From contig JACEVL010000990.1 of assembly GCA_020284085.1 (NCBI GenBank), positions 115,001 to 179,000 on the forward strand: 64,000 nt of DNA, in the 5' to 3' direction. Shown one piece after another: positions 1 through 11,900 of this stretch; the stretch's first letter is position 1; every line of letters begins with the position of its first letter. The position numbers and the translations under genes are program-made. The notes under the pieces were generated by a model. It made no database searches. It was not told where the DNA came from and saw nothing but the letters and a program-made list of their open reading frames with translations. The DNA is from Aporrectodea caliginosa (taxonomy: Eukaryota; Annelida; Clitellata; Crassiclitellata; Lumbricidae).

Positions 1-121
1 GATTTACTATACACTCAGTATGAGGTCCATGCCAGATTATCAGGTAGTGGTAGATGTAGTGCCTGTGCAAGGTGCAGTGGTAAAATATTTGTGAGCAGTG
101 TAAAACGCTGAAAAACAGGGT

Positions 122-161
122 TATCATCATCCTCATCCTCATCATAGTCATCATCATCATC
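122..161. repeat. ATC/TCC microsatellite
   Basis: Runs of atc, cctc and atcatc repeats are seen directly. Simple sequence with no inferred function. Confidence 0.85.
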
Positions 162-1559
162 AGTTCCTGACGCCAGCCATTTATCGGCGGTGGGTACGAA
201 TAAACGATCTCCTTTGTCCTCGGTCGTTTGTCGAGTCCGTTGCTCCCCTTAGTGTCAGTCCAAGTGATGTTACATCCTCGTTTATGTTATATATATATAT
301 CCACTTATTCACATACCTCCATAGAACCTTCGCGAGGTTTCTTGCCCCTATAAGTGAGAAGGATCATTCTAAGGTGCCAACACGGTCCAATGACAGGACA
401 CCATTGTAGACCTCTCAATGTGTGGTGACACTAAATTGCTCACAACTTAAGCACGAAGGACTGAGGTGTCTTCAGGTAGCAGGGTATTGCACGGCCGGTC
501 ACCCTGAATCCAAGTGCTAACCCACCCCATATTGCTTGACGTCCCTTTGCCCACCAGCGCTATGTCAACACCATAGTGTTAACAAAAGTGCTATAATTTG
601 TTTTGCATTGACCGTCACAGCATAAACATTTAGATGATGGCCAACTGTGTAGAAAGTTTGTTTGTCATTCGATTGATTATTCTTACTTCATCCCGTGCGA
701 TGTATCCATTCCATATTTCTGCGAATGAGATTGAAGGATACAAAGGCGTCGAGTGTGGTCCATTGCCCCCTAACGCCCCATGCAACCGCAGCAATTGTTT
801 TAGCTAATATTATTGCTATACGCGATGGAATCATTGTAGGCAATGCTTAGTCTGAGCGCACACATCGAGGGAGAGAAGCCTTGTTGGTGAGTGGGTGGAT
901 GGGTGGGTGGGGTTGGTGACTTGGTGGTCGTTGTGGCGCCATTGCTTGCCTTACGAGGGCACGACCGAGGTCCATGGCACGGTCCTGCATCGTTCCCTCA
1001 TCCTACCGTACGGATTTCATCGTTCTTTCGCACCGCCCAGTCTCCCATCCTCTTTCCAGCTTTCATTCACTCTTCCTTCCATCCTTTCCTCTTCCCACAG
1101 TCTGCTTTCTATTCATCTGCTATCCACATCCTAACTATTGGATTTTCCTCCTTTACCTCCTCCTCCTTCTCCTCCACCTCTTCCTCCTTCTCTTCCTCTC
1201 CCTCTTCCTGCTCTTCGCCTACTTCTCCTTTCGTCCGGATTTTCCTCATCCATCATCAGCATCCTCGTCCGAAACTTTCGTTGAGATCTGCATGTATTGC
1301 GAGATCAGACTGGTCGATGACACGTCTTGCAACTTGAAGTTTGAGGTTTCGACGCCTTGCTCAAAACATTCGGCAGGAAGGGCAGCGATGGACAGGACCT
1401 TCTTACTCCCTCCCTCAAACTCTCCTTCAATTCTTCTTTACACCTTCCCTTCTTCCCACAGTCCTTCCATTCATCCGTTGGTCCACCATCTGTTGATGCC
1501 TTGAGCACTGCAGAGCGATAAAAGTTACTAATTAACAATTAACATCCACCATTCTTTCA

Positions 1560-1935
1560 TGTTATTACTCCCTGACTTCATTACTTTTCTCTAATTACTT
1601 ACACTATTGCTTTTCTTTCTCCTTCTTTCTTCCCTCTTTCCTTGCTTTCCATCATTCCTTCTTTCATTCGTTTCTTCGTTCCTGCCTCCATTCTTGAATC
1701 TTTCCATCCTTTCCTTCCTGTATTGTTCACTTCGTTATATCTTTCTTTCTCTCCTTATTCTCCTCTCCCCTTCCCTCTCTTGTTTTTCTTCCTTATTTCT
1801 GCGCCCCATCTTTCCTTCCTCTTTTCTATCCTTCACTTCTACATTCTTTCCTTCCTTCTTTTCTCCTTCCTTCCCTTCCTCCCTGTTCCCTTCTTTTCTT
1901 TCTTCCTTCCTTCCATCCTTTCTCATTTCTATCAG
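1560..1935. repeat. Pyrimidine-rich (TTCC)n-like tract
   Basis: Almost continuous C/T with irregular ttcc, tttc and ttct units on the + strand. It explains the long apparent open frames on both strands here, which I do not consider genes. Confidence 0.8.
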
Positions 1936-2210
1936 CGCTTTCGACTTAGGATGGCGGGTGCCGCATAATTGTGTCAAGTGGCGCCGTCGGGCGGTCGGTC
2001 GGTTTGGTCGGTATAGGGCTTCGTTTGATTCCGAATTATATGGACAGCTTCCCATAATGAAGTCCCCGAAAGGAGTCCGCTGCAATAGCGACCTCCTCGT
2101 CCGTCCGCCAACCACAACACTTTGCCAAGTTGTGTACATAAAGGGCTTATCCCCCGCAAACGGTCAATGTACATCGTATATCTTTGCTACACATGCTGAC
2201 GCAAACACGC

Positions 2211-2324
2211 GTGTGACGTGTACACACACGTGCGACGTGTACGCACGCGTGTGACGTTTACACACTCGTGTGACGTGTACACACGCGTGTGACGTGTACA
2301 CACGCGTGCGACGTGTACACATGT
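2211..2324. repeat. Minisatellite, six 19-bp units
   Basis: Six consecutive units of exactly 19 bp start at 2211, 2230, 2249, 2268, 2287 and 2306. Consensus GTGTGACGTGTACACACGC. Each unit is near-palindromic around GTGTAC and most carry TGACGT, the half of a CRE/ATF site. The array ends about 500 bp before the GT92 start codon. A regulatory role is possible but is only inferred. Confidence 0.9.
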
Positions 2325-2820
2325 GCACGTATGTTATTTTCTATTCAAAGTATCAAGTGTTCAATGCGTGTGAAATTTTGTACTTTCAGATAAAAACAGG
2401 CAAGACGTTTCATCGCGTTTCTCGGCCACATCACACTGAACTCAATCGTCCCCTACACGAGTGATTTTAGTCACACTCGCATTGTTACCCTCTGACCTTA
2501 GTCATTTTCGAATCTAACGATTGCAACATGTCTCGGAACTAACTCGAACTAATACCAGCTCATTTCTGTCACTGACCTTACCAGCTCGGACAGCTCATTC
2601 TGTCACTGGCCTTATCAGAATCTATCTCTGCCGTTTAACCCGATTAACGGTAAACTCTTCCAAGCACACGTTTCATGTCCACAGCGCCGTCTAACAACCC
2701 TCTTTATCACTCCCTGCAAGCGTCACACTAACCAGTCTGCTTCAAACAATGCCAACGATCAATTTTAACCAGCAGTCGAAACCATCCCAGTGATCATATC
2801 CAGTCCGTGGAATCCACCCA
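2325..2820. other. Presumed 5' flank / 5' UTR of the GT92 gene
   Basis: No coding exon or TATA box recognised. It lies directly upstream of the glycosyltransferase start and is assumed to hold its promoter and leader. Confidence 0.4.
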
Positions 2821-4971
2821 ATGAATTCGTCTCCTATGATCCGATCGGGGAACTCCAGCGGGATCCTTCGCGTCCTGCGATCCTACAAGTCCTACCTGTT
2901 CATGGTTCTCTTCCTCTACCTTCTCGTCATCCTCGTCTTTCACGCCCAGCTCCACGTCTACGACGGAACAGGGATCACAACACGATCGAGACTAGGGTCC
3001 GTGGAGGAGTCCTCTCCGACCAACAGAAGTCGTTCCTCACACCACCTCCAAACACTCACAAGGACACTGGCGAGAAACACTTCCACTACCCTGAGGTCTC
3101 CCATTTCAAAAGTCAGAGGTAAAGACCAAAGAGGCGTGAAAGACCGTGAGCCATACGATCGTGCTTTTCCTCTAATCACGGACTGTTTCCCGACGTTTTC
3201 GACGAATACCAGTCCAAGACGAGACGGACTGTCATTCCAGAGGATCGGAGAACACTACCTGTACAGCGCATATTTCGACGATCGTCTCTTCGACGAACCG
3301 CCAACGATTCGCATAATCGCCTTGCTGAAAAAGTCCGATGACTTTCAGTTCTACTGTCACATTCCCGTCGCCAGTGAGGAAGACCCGATGGGTGCAGGGG
3401 GTTCGTCCGACGCTCACGACTCAACCAAAGACCAGGACACGGTTAACCAAGCCTCTGCTGGAAAGAACAGTTCCCAGGGTAGAGGCGACTATTCAGAAAT
3501 CCTAGATGGGTTAAAGGGAAACAGGGGCAACCACGATGATGAAAACTACCTCAAGTTAAAATATGCAATACTTGTCACATCTGTCGACTCAAAATATAAG
3601 GCTGGGGTATTTAATCGCAAATCTACCAGCAGCAGTCCTCCAACCGGAGACAATCCTAAGAATAGAAGTGGCTACCAACGTACCAAAGATAAGGCTAGCG
3701 ATGTTCCCATGAACCATCACCGTCGGATTGAAAGCCATCCTGGGCTCCAATATCGCACCGTTCGGGCAAGCGTCTACGAAATGTGCGAGAACCACAACAA
3801 GGACTTCGGAGGATGGATTCTGTCCTGTGCCCTCGATCGCCACATCCAGCAACCCCCGTGTGAGGTTCTCGTCTCGATGAGTCGTCATTATGGAACTCAG
3901 CCGAACGCTTCCGCCGTGGTCAGCATTCCAGTGTTTCGCGTCAGAAACACGGAGGACGCCACTGACCGGAAGGAGGACTTCGGGATCTGCGTTCCTCCGC
4001 TTTTCGGACACATTCCGTCGACTACGCTCGTGGAGTTCGTCGAGTTCAGTCGGATCCTCGGAGCGAACCATTTCATCTTCTACCACCACCAGGTGTCCAG
4101 AGAGATTGCCAAGACGCTGAGCTACTACGCCAACCGCGGCGCAGTGACGACGATCCGATGGGACCTGCCTGTGGACGACAAGACCGTCTGGTACCACGGG
4201 CAACTGTTGGCCATCAACGACTGTCTGTACCGGTCTATGCACGCATTCCGACACGTGGCTTTCAACGACATCGACGAATTCGTCGTTCCACATGTCCATC
4301 GGACCTGGAAGGAAATGGTCTCCAGCTTTCGACTGTCGACGTTAGGACCTGAAAGAACTAGTTTCGGAACGGTGGTACTCGAGAATGGACTGCGACAGAG
4401 TCCTGGGTCATTCGACGGACACTGGCAAGTTCCCCAACCATCGAAGGGAACTCAGTATGGTTTCCAATCACTAAGTAAATCTAGCGAACATATCCAGCCG
4501 TTCGATGGTTCCACACGGAGTCCCTCATTTCCAGGAGACGGCACGGACTATGCGGGCTACTCATTCCAGAGTGCCTTCTTCGATCCACTGCTCTCCGGAC
4601 TCATCAGCCACGTCATGTACGACCTGGAGTCGGACCTTCGAACGAAGTCGTTCAGCAAGGTCCGGTCAAAGGTCATGGTCAGACCAGAGGCAATCTTCGA
4701 ACTGGGCATCCACCATGTCAGTCGGCTGGTCAGCGAGGACCTTCAAGTCTACCACGTCCCGACAGAGGTCTCTTTCGTTCACCATTACCGGAAGTGCATC
4801 AGCGAGTTCGACCCGCTCATGAGCTGTCAGATATTCGCCCACGACGAAAGTCTTTCGCGGTACATCCCTACGATCAGACACAACATCCATCAGACACTCT
4901 GGTGCATGAAGGAAGCATCACAGACGGAGGACTCAGACAAACTCCATCTGCCTACAGCTTCACATGGCTAA
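2821..4971 (+). CDS. GT92-family (DUF23) glycosyltransferase, type II membrane protein
   Basis: A single uninterrupted reading frame of 716 codons. Residues 1-23 are a short basic cytoplasmic tail. Residues 24-43 are a hydrophobic signal anchor (YLFMVLFLYLLVILVF), the layout of Golgi type II glycosyltransferases. Residues about 50-330 form a low-complexity stem with several NxS/T sequons. The GT92 domain spans about 385-690: C390 in CVPPLFG, then VEFVEFSRILGANHFIFYHH, a DxD-like FNDIDEF with D473 and D475 that would bind metal and nucleotide sugar, and VHHYR at 653-657. Known GT92 members transfer galactose, for example to core fucose in nematodes; the substrate here is unknown. The first ATG, just ahead of the anchor, was chosen. 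No intron is seen, so it may be an intron-less gene or a retrogene. The insertion-rich stem is specific to this protein. Confidence 0.9.
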   Translation: MNSSPMIRSGNSSGILRVLRSYKSYLFMVLFLYLLVILVFHAQLHVYDGTGITTRSRLGSVEESSPTNRSRSSHHLQTLTRTLARNTSTTLRSPISKVRGKDQRGVKDREPYDRAFPLITDCFPTFSTNTSPRRDGLSFQRIGEHYLYSAYFDDRLFDEPPTIRIIALLKKSDDFQFYCHIPVASEEDPMGAGGSSDAHDSTKDQDTVNQASAGKNSSQGRGDYSEILDGLKGNRGNHDDENYLKLKYAILVTSVDSKYKAGVFNRKSTSSSPPTGDNPKNRSGYQRTKDKASDVPMNHHRRIESHPGLQYRTVRASVYEMCENHNKDFGGWILSCALDRHIQQPPCEVLVSMSRHYGTQPNASAVVSIPVFRVRNTEDATDRKEDFGICVPPLFGHIPSTTLVEFVEFSRILGANHFIFYHHQVSREIAKTLSYYANRGAVTTIRWDLPVDDKTVWYHGQLLAINDCLYRSMHAFRHVAFNDIDEFVVPHVHRTWKEMVSSFRLSTLGPERTSFGTVVLENGLRQSPGSFDGHWQVPQPSKGTQYGFQSLSKSSEHIQPFDGSTRSPSFPGDGTDYAGYSFQSAFFDPLLSGLISHVMYDLESDLRTKSFSKVRSKVMVRPEAIFELGIHHVSRLVSEDLQVYHVPTEVSFVHHYRKCISEFDPLMSCQIFAHDESLSRYIPTIRHNIHQTLWCMKEASQTEDSDKLHLPTASHG

Positions 4972-5531
4972 TCAACAGCAGTTCCTACATGTCTCTCTCT
5001 CTCTTTCTGTCTCTGTGTTTGTCTCTGTCTTTGTCCTTCTGTGTCTACGCCTTTGTCTCTCGCAGCGATATATACCAACTAACGTATTAACAGCAGCTGG
5101 GTTTGGATCCAGAGGACACGATTCAAATGTCTTTGGCTCCAACTATCTCTACTCTAACTCGAAAACATTACGAGAAAAGACCGTTCTGTTTGCGTTTTAG
5201 TTCGCAGTCATATTTGTTCTTGCAGATCTATTAATCTGATAAACTCTATTTTAATCTACAGCGCCGTTGTCGCAATACACACAAGCCATACAATTACGAA
5301 ATCGATGTTCAGCACAAGTGTAACTGCGCTGATGCATCAGAATCATTCTGGCAGAACCAGTAATTTAACGCCCGGCACACCACAGAATAGGAAAGGTGTG
5401 CTGTAAGCAGAATAAGCAATACGTAAAGGAAGATTTTTGTCCAGACCTCAAAGCGATCACAGAACTCAAAGAACGGACACAGACAGGCAGTAATTGAGAG
5501 CGTGGGATCATGGCGCTGAAACGTCCAAGAA
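4972..5531. other. 3' flank of the GT92 gene
   Basis: Begins with a CT/TGTC-rich simple stretch (about 4990-5050). No clear AATAAA directly after the stop and no gene recognised. Confidence 0.5.
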
Positions 5532-5805
5532 CTCTCTATTATGTTGGCCCCGGAGTACTGCCAAACTCAACGTAGGCTTTCTGTTGCCCACTATTATTTT
5601 GGTTCGGGAGTACAGCCAGACTCAAAGTAAGCTTTCTGACACCCACTATTATTTTTCGTTCGGGAGTACAGCCAGACTCGAAGTAAGCTTTCTGACACCC
5701 ACTATTATTTTTCGTTCGGGAGTACAGCCAGACTCAAAGTAAGCTTTCTGACACCCACTATTATTTTGGTTCGGGAGAACAGCCGGACTCACAGTAGGCC
5801 TTCGA
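5532..5805. repeat. Tandem repeat, 55-56 bp unit, about five copies
   Basis: The block containing CCCACTATTATTTT, then TTCGGGAGTACAGCCAGACT, then AAGCTTTCTGACA recurs. CCC anchors sit at 5587, 5642, 5698 and 5754, a period of 55-56 bp. Outer copies are more diverged than the middle ones, as expected for unequal exchange. Confidence 0.9.
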
Positions 5806-6624
5806 TTACAGAAAGCCTTTCACTAAATTGCTCCATTAAGTAGAAACAGTTTAGCGACAGTTCTTGTCGAAGAACCTTCAGAAGCAATTTGCTTATGGTT
5901 CGCGTCTTATTGTTTATCATCTTGCATTAAGCTACCGGTATTTCAAAGGTATCTGTGAGGGCCTGCACCATGCATGGTATTGGGAATTCCTTGTTGGAGT
6001 CCCTTTAAAGGTTTTACGTGTTTTCCTCTGATGCTGAACTTTCTATTAACGTACGGTAACCTAATAATATTATTATTATGTTGAAACTTGAAACTCGATA
6101 AATACTGGTAAGTAGTTGTAACAATGCCAACCAATCTATGTAAAATTATATAATTATAGCCTACAGTCGTTCGGTCATGTCTAGCCATTCACGCGTCCGT
6201 GCGTCCAAATGTAAGTGTAAGCGCTATATAAACGAGCATCAACGTACATAAAATGTACATTCATCACTGCATATTAAATATGTTTATACTTGCAGATGTA
6301 TCTGAGGCATAAAGGCAGAATATTGCTGAATGCTATCAGATGAACGTTCTTGTGATGATTTGACACCAACTGGCATATGTCGCACCAAATAACCGAGAAT
6401 CGAAATTATCTACGATGCTTTGTGGAACTGATTTCACAATCGCTGTGCTTGATAGCGTTCTTTCACCCCCTCCCCCCGCTGCTCTTCCTTTCTCGATAAA
6501 CGATTTTCCCTTCCTCCGTTCGACCGGCAATTGAATTTTCGAGGCACTTTAGGGCATCGCCGAAATCATTGGTCGTTCCTTGAGATCGCGCGAGGAGACA
6601 CGATGCGACAGGGAATAAGAAGAT

Positions 6625-6727
6625 GAGAAGGAGGAGGAGGAGGAGGAGGAAGAAGAAGAAGAAGAAGAAGAAGAAGAAGAAGAAGAAGAAGAAGAAGAAG
6701 AAGAAGAGGAGGAGGAGGAGGAGGAGA
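6625..6727. repeat. (GAG)n/(GAA)n purine microsatellite
   Basis: About 100 bp of uninterrupted GAG/GAA triplets on the + strand. The Ser/Leu/Phe homopolymer frames on the - strand are artefacts of it. Such mirror-symmetric purine tracts can form triplex DNA. Confidence 0.95.
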
Positions 6728-7701
6728 CGACAGAAGTAGCCAAAGATGCAAGAGGTGAGAAAGAGGTGGGTAGATAAACAGGACGAAGGAGGCAAGCAGA
6801 GACCAGAGATATAAGAAGAAAGTGAAGCAAGGACACACTTAGGGAGGCAATCGGACGAATAAAGGAAAGAAGGCCCGGAACAGATCAACGGAACACAGGA
6901 AGCAATTGGGATAGAGACAGTAAAACATTCAACGAAACACAGGAAGGAATCGGGATAGAGACAGTAAAACATAGTGGATATCGAGAAGGAGACAAAGTAT
7001 AGAAACGAAGTTGAATGAAGAAAACCGAGGGAAACATTGAGAGGGAGGTAAGAAAAAAGGCAGATGGAGCCAAATAGGCACAGAGGAAATAAAAAGAGGA
7101 ATGAATTGCTGGGAAGTGAGACAGAGGCAAAGGGGAAAAGAAGAAAAGGCAATAAATATGAAGCAGTAGGAAAAGCTTGTGTCAATGACATCATCAAAAA
7201 TTCAGTTAACCTACAATTACTTCTGAATTTAGTCAAGAAGTCCTCGTAGGTTTGAAAAAAAACCTGAATTCACCTTCCACACAAATGGTTTCCTTTTCAG
7301 TTACCGGTCATGTATTTGTAAGATAACTCAATTAATGAAACGAGTAACTTGACTAAACATGTAGTGATGTTTTCGTTAATCAGTTATTAGCAGAAATCAG
7401 TTATAGCACGGCAATTACAATTACAGTATTTCAATTGCAATTACGTGTAATTGGTAGAAAGGAGGAAGAGGAAAGAGGGAAGGAGTAAACCTTGTAGGGA
7501 TACCAACCAATGAGGAAAATGGTGTAAAGAGAGCAGGAGGAGGGAAATATATGGAACTAGTGTTAGACGTGGTGAGGTGGCGACCTCTCACTAAACCGTG
7601 GAAATAGCAATTGCCCCACTTCGCAATATCCGATCCAGGGATCCACTCATCGATCACTTACGTCTCCAGGGCACGACATCGATATGTGCGAGAATAGTCA
7701 C

Positions 7702-7770
7702 GGACACAGACAGACACACAGACAGACACACAGACAGACACAGACACACAGACACATACAGGCAGGCAGA
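7702..7770. repeat. (CAGA)n/(CACA)n microsatellite
   Basis: Alternating cagacaga and cacacaga units over about 70 bp, seen directly. Confidence 0.85.
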
Positions 7771-8869
7771 TATCAAGCTAGGAACAAAACAGATAAATGC
7801 ACACAAAACGCAAGATAAATAGGCTACATGAGAAGGGTGTCGAATGATAATAATATGAGACAGACTTTCTTCCGGTTTATAACCTAATCAACATTCTAGA
7901 ATAAATCGAATCTATCGCCTCCAGTTTTGTAGCGTCGTTAAAAATATCGGACCTTGAAAGCTCGCAGATTATTGTTTTAATCCAGATCCGTTATTTCTGG
8001 GTAGCAAAGCCAACTATATGGGCAAAAGCAGAAAAGCGAAGAACAGTCGAGTAATTTTCTATATTCTAACTCCTATCTCAACGTATGCACCCTAAGCGGC
8101 GAGGTACTGTGGCTGAGGATAGCCTAGTCGTGCGCAGCGCATAAGCGACAGCAGTAGACAAGCGGGGGGTCCAGAGGGAGGAAATCTCGCATGGTCGGAT
8201 TTCTCCTCTGACCCCACATATACGACTAACGACATGGGACGAATGCCTTTTCTACGTACTCCTCGACGAATAGCCAGACGTGCGTCATCTTCTACCAGTG
8301 AGGGACTGCTCGTCGGCATCGTCACCGTGTTTGCGAACGCTGTCACCTGTCGTCGCTCTACTCTATCGACGCAACTTGGCTCAGAGACTCTGAACATTCA
8401 TGCCACCTTCAACTGTCGACGGGAATCTGTTGGTCGGTTCCAAGCGTGTGCGCGGGCCCGCCAGTGGTGACTCTTCTAGCTTGTTGTGCATTGTTTTGCT
8501 AAATGATTAAATATATTCGTTTGTAATGACACTTATCATCATAATAGGCTAGCGCTATCTCTGGGTAGATATCTGAAGAGGCGCTACATAAATTCTCAGA
8601 ATGAAAATAATTCGTGGCACACCATTGACTTGACCCCAAACTGGTTTTCATGAGGGACTTTAAATTGTTAAAGTAAAGACAGCCATGAAACCAAATATAG
8701 TAGAAATACATTATTAAGAAAACTAGCAAATCGATACAAGAATTCCTATGAAAAAAACAAAATGAGCAAAATGGAGCAACGAGGAAGACAGCATTGAAAT
8801 TAAGCCGAAAGGCGGACGACTCAAACTGTAGTAGAAATTTTCAAGAATTGAAAGCAGTCTTGTATCCAC

Positions 8870-8960
8870 AGATATATATCTTCGTTTAATAAAACAGACT
8901 GACAAACTGCAGTGAGTTACATAATAGAAAGTCAGACGAATCTAATATAATTTTATGGGG
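8870..8960. repeat. Dispersed repeat, copy 1 (partner at 53472-53572)
   Basis: The stretch 'atatatcttcgtttaataaa', then 'acagactg' and 'cagtgagttacata', recurs near 53472 with about 80% identity by eye. Family unknown. Confidence 0.7.
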
Positions 8961-11900
8961 TACAATTGCTGCAGGTTCTTTACAGATGTTGCAATGGCCA
9001 GGCAAACAAACGTTGCCTACAATTTTTCACGGAATAATACAGCACCTCCAGTCCTCCATCCTTGTCGAATATGGCCACTCCCTGTTCACACGCACGCATC
9101 GGCCTATATCGAGGCCCTATATAAAATAATATACATATCAACCTCTGGATGAACCACCATTCAGAAACAGGAAACTGAAACATTTATTTTCCTTCTGTTT
9201 TTTTCAAACATTGCTATCATACGAATATTTTTACTCTCAGCTTTCAGAACTGCTCAAAAGCCTGAATAACAAATTGTTTTATATATTCAAAAGTAAAACG
9301 CCTTCTTATCGTCGTTCGGATATGTTTTTTTGTTGCTGTAAGCTGCGTATACGTTAGTTGTAAGAGCAGTAGCAGGTGCGCGTTATAGAAAGATCGACAG
9401 TCGACTTATATACGAGAACACAGCCTCTGCGCCCGGAAGCTATAATCTCCAAGTGCTCCAGTCGACGCGCAAATCGAATTTAATACGTACAGCGATGCAA
9501 CTGTATATCTTGAGGCAGATAGATACACGACTCTCCGTTCTGTATCTATCCGAAGATATATATAAAACGCTGTTACGTACACCGGATATCTATTAGAAAA
9601 GACCCGCAGACAAGACCGGAAGCGAGTGGCCGGATGGGAATTACGGTGGCGAGATTAAAGAACTCGATTTGCGTGTTATAAGGCAGCTAACACGAGTCTA
9701 CTCAATCAGCGAATTAGGACGACGCGTGGTGGAGCGTGATAGCTTAAAGCGGTCTGTTAGATGGATTTTGAGACCGGTAAGGTTTCTGATGATAGTGAAG
9801 CACGTTCAAGCCAGAATAAAGTAATAGGATATTCAGAAATTGAGTAGCCTCCTACTTCACTCTGTTGATCGTTTCGTATTACCTGAATTTCTGACAAAAT
9901 AATGATAAAGGGTTGGAGCAATATTAGGGTATACCGTGGTTGACGTTTAAACTTAATTTCATGTTTCCGAGAAGAAGATAGACTACTTCACTGGGAGAAA
10001 GTAATCAAACAAGGTGCCGACAGACCGCGTCGATTGTAATCTTCGATGTGAAAGATTCTCTGTTGTCCCGCTACGATGAACCGTCCTGCTCAAAGCTTTA
10101 TTTACAATTACAGACTGGATAAAGTCCATGCATTGAAAATCGACTCATTCCGCCGCTCAGTTAAAGGGTGGAAAGGTTGGTGGCACCATGCAGTGGCGTC
10201 TACCAATGGGAGGGTTGGAAGAACGATCTCTCCCACGGTTGCCAGAAGTGGAAGGGGTTAACGTTTTGAACATAAACTGGAGGTTTGTTGATTTCCTATA
10301 ATATAACGGCCTGCAATGCGAAGATTAATATAAGTCGACAAGGGTTTGTTCTTCTATTCCAGGTAGTGGTGGGTTAGACACCATTGGGTGGCACTAGCGA
10401 ATTTCACTACATCGGACTATGGTCGTCACACCTACAGGCCATCTGACCAGAAGACCGTCGTCACCTGCCTGCGAAGTCGTGGGAACAGGATCCACTGCCG
10501 CTATTCTTCACGGGGAATTTGTGAATTATTGCATTGTTGTTCAACAATTATACCTCTTTGATCGATGCATCTCTTCCCGCTTTCTATAGTAGCAGGCGCT
10601 GATAGTTCGCGTAGGTTCAAACACCAAAAGGCTGGTTGCTATTGACGTGACATTTATCGTCCAATATCTCACTTCGAAGATGGTTGAGAAGATTGCTTTG
10701 ATACATCCGTCTTTTTTCGGATTAATCAGCTTCAACCTGTTTTAACCGCTGATTCCCGGATTCCTAAGTTTAATCAGATATCCCTGATAAGTTTTCTTGA
10801 AGTGACGCTACATAAATATGAACTTGCAAATAAAAAAATACAACTCACAACCTTCTTCGCTGTTGGTTAGGTTCATCAATTTTTCAAAGTCAGATAAAGG
10901 TCAAGTGCTCAGCAATTGTGCCTTTGGGCCTACTCATACATACTACCTACGTATATGCAGTGTTTAATATTCATTACACTTCCGTTTATTCCTACTTATA
11001 TGTGCTATTGGTTATTTTATGACACATTTCATTGAGCAAGGGCGTCGGACGTTCTCGCGAGAAATATGTCGTATCGAGATACGATCATCTCATTCCTCTT
11101 CATGCATAGCACATACAGAATGATGCCAACGCAGAAATACAATCTACAAGAATTCGACGCTACAAATCATCGAAAAAGCAGACGCGACCTACGGGGAACA
11201 CGCCATCCTAGACTCCTCCGATCACCACCATATAATCAGACGGTTCGCCGTTGAAGCAGCCAGGCAGTCCTAACGCCATCTCGAGCCGAGTCCTCAGAGA
11301 AACGTTCCCTGTATGCAGAATACGCAATATTCGTCGGCTTTGTACAGATTGCGGTTCGTCTCACTCGCAAATCCTCGCTTTCTTTCGTCCGATGAATTGG
11401 TTAACGAACTCGCCCACTGCTTTTCCCGTCTATACGTATACCGCCGCATTGAGCCCGATTGACCCGCAGCCGCTGCCTATTACACGAGGATTTTAGTCGA
11501 ACCGGATATAGACGCAGAGGGAAATCTCTGCAAAGGGATTATATATAATTGAAACAGCGGACGTGGGATTCCGTCGCTATACGTATAAACATGCACTTAT
11601 AAATCCCAGAGCAGACGGCTTGAACGCCGACGTTCTTCTATCCTATTCCTAAGTATACAATAAGTTGCTGTAGATTACGGCGCAGGCAGCATTTCTTCTG
11701 ATCATTTTCTTTCAATTCGACGCGTATTATGGTAGGCCTGTGATTATCGTGTAATTATCGTCATCGTTATTCGTTAGGCGCTATATTCGCTCTTAAACTT
11801 TCCTATTATAGAAACAGCCAGGTAATCAGTAGATAAATCAGCCAGCTAATTAAATAATTTGATTGATTTCCCACATAATTCGGAGGTCATAGTAATTAAA

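Larger units (their letters stand above)
1..2210. other. Non-coding stretch, low-complexity DNA
   Basis: No gene recognised. The open frames here are generated by pyrimidine-rich low-complexity DNA (about 1140-1230 and 1560-1935), giving Ser/Phe/Leu-rich translations without domain character. An ATC/TCC microsatellite lies at 122-161. Confidence 0.6.

Noticed and set aside
891..2254. Long overlapping open frames
   Set aside because: Ser/Phe/Leu-rich translations of pyrimidine-rich low-complexity DNA, frames open on both strands, no domain.
2211..2324. CRISPR array
   Set aside because: Contiguous 19-bp tandem units without unique spacers, in an animal genome. The same holds for the arrays at 5532, 27596, 51565 and 63801.
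6463..7236. Minus-strand frame of 257 codons with Phe/Leu/Ser runs
   Set aside because: Produced by the GAG/GAA microsatellite and purine-rich flank.
8092..8470. Overlapping frames on both strands
   Set aside because: GC-richer patch with no recognisable motif and no splice context; possibly an old repeat.
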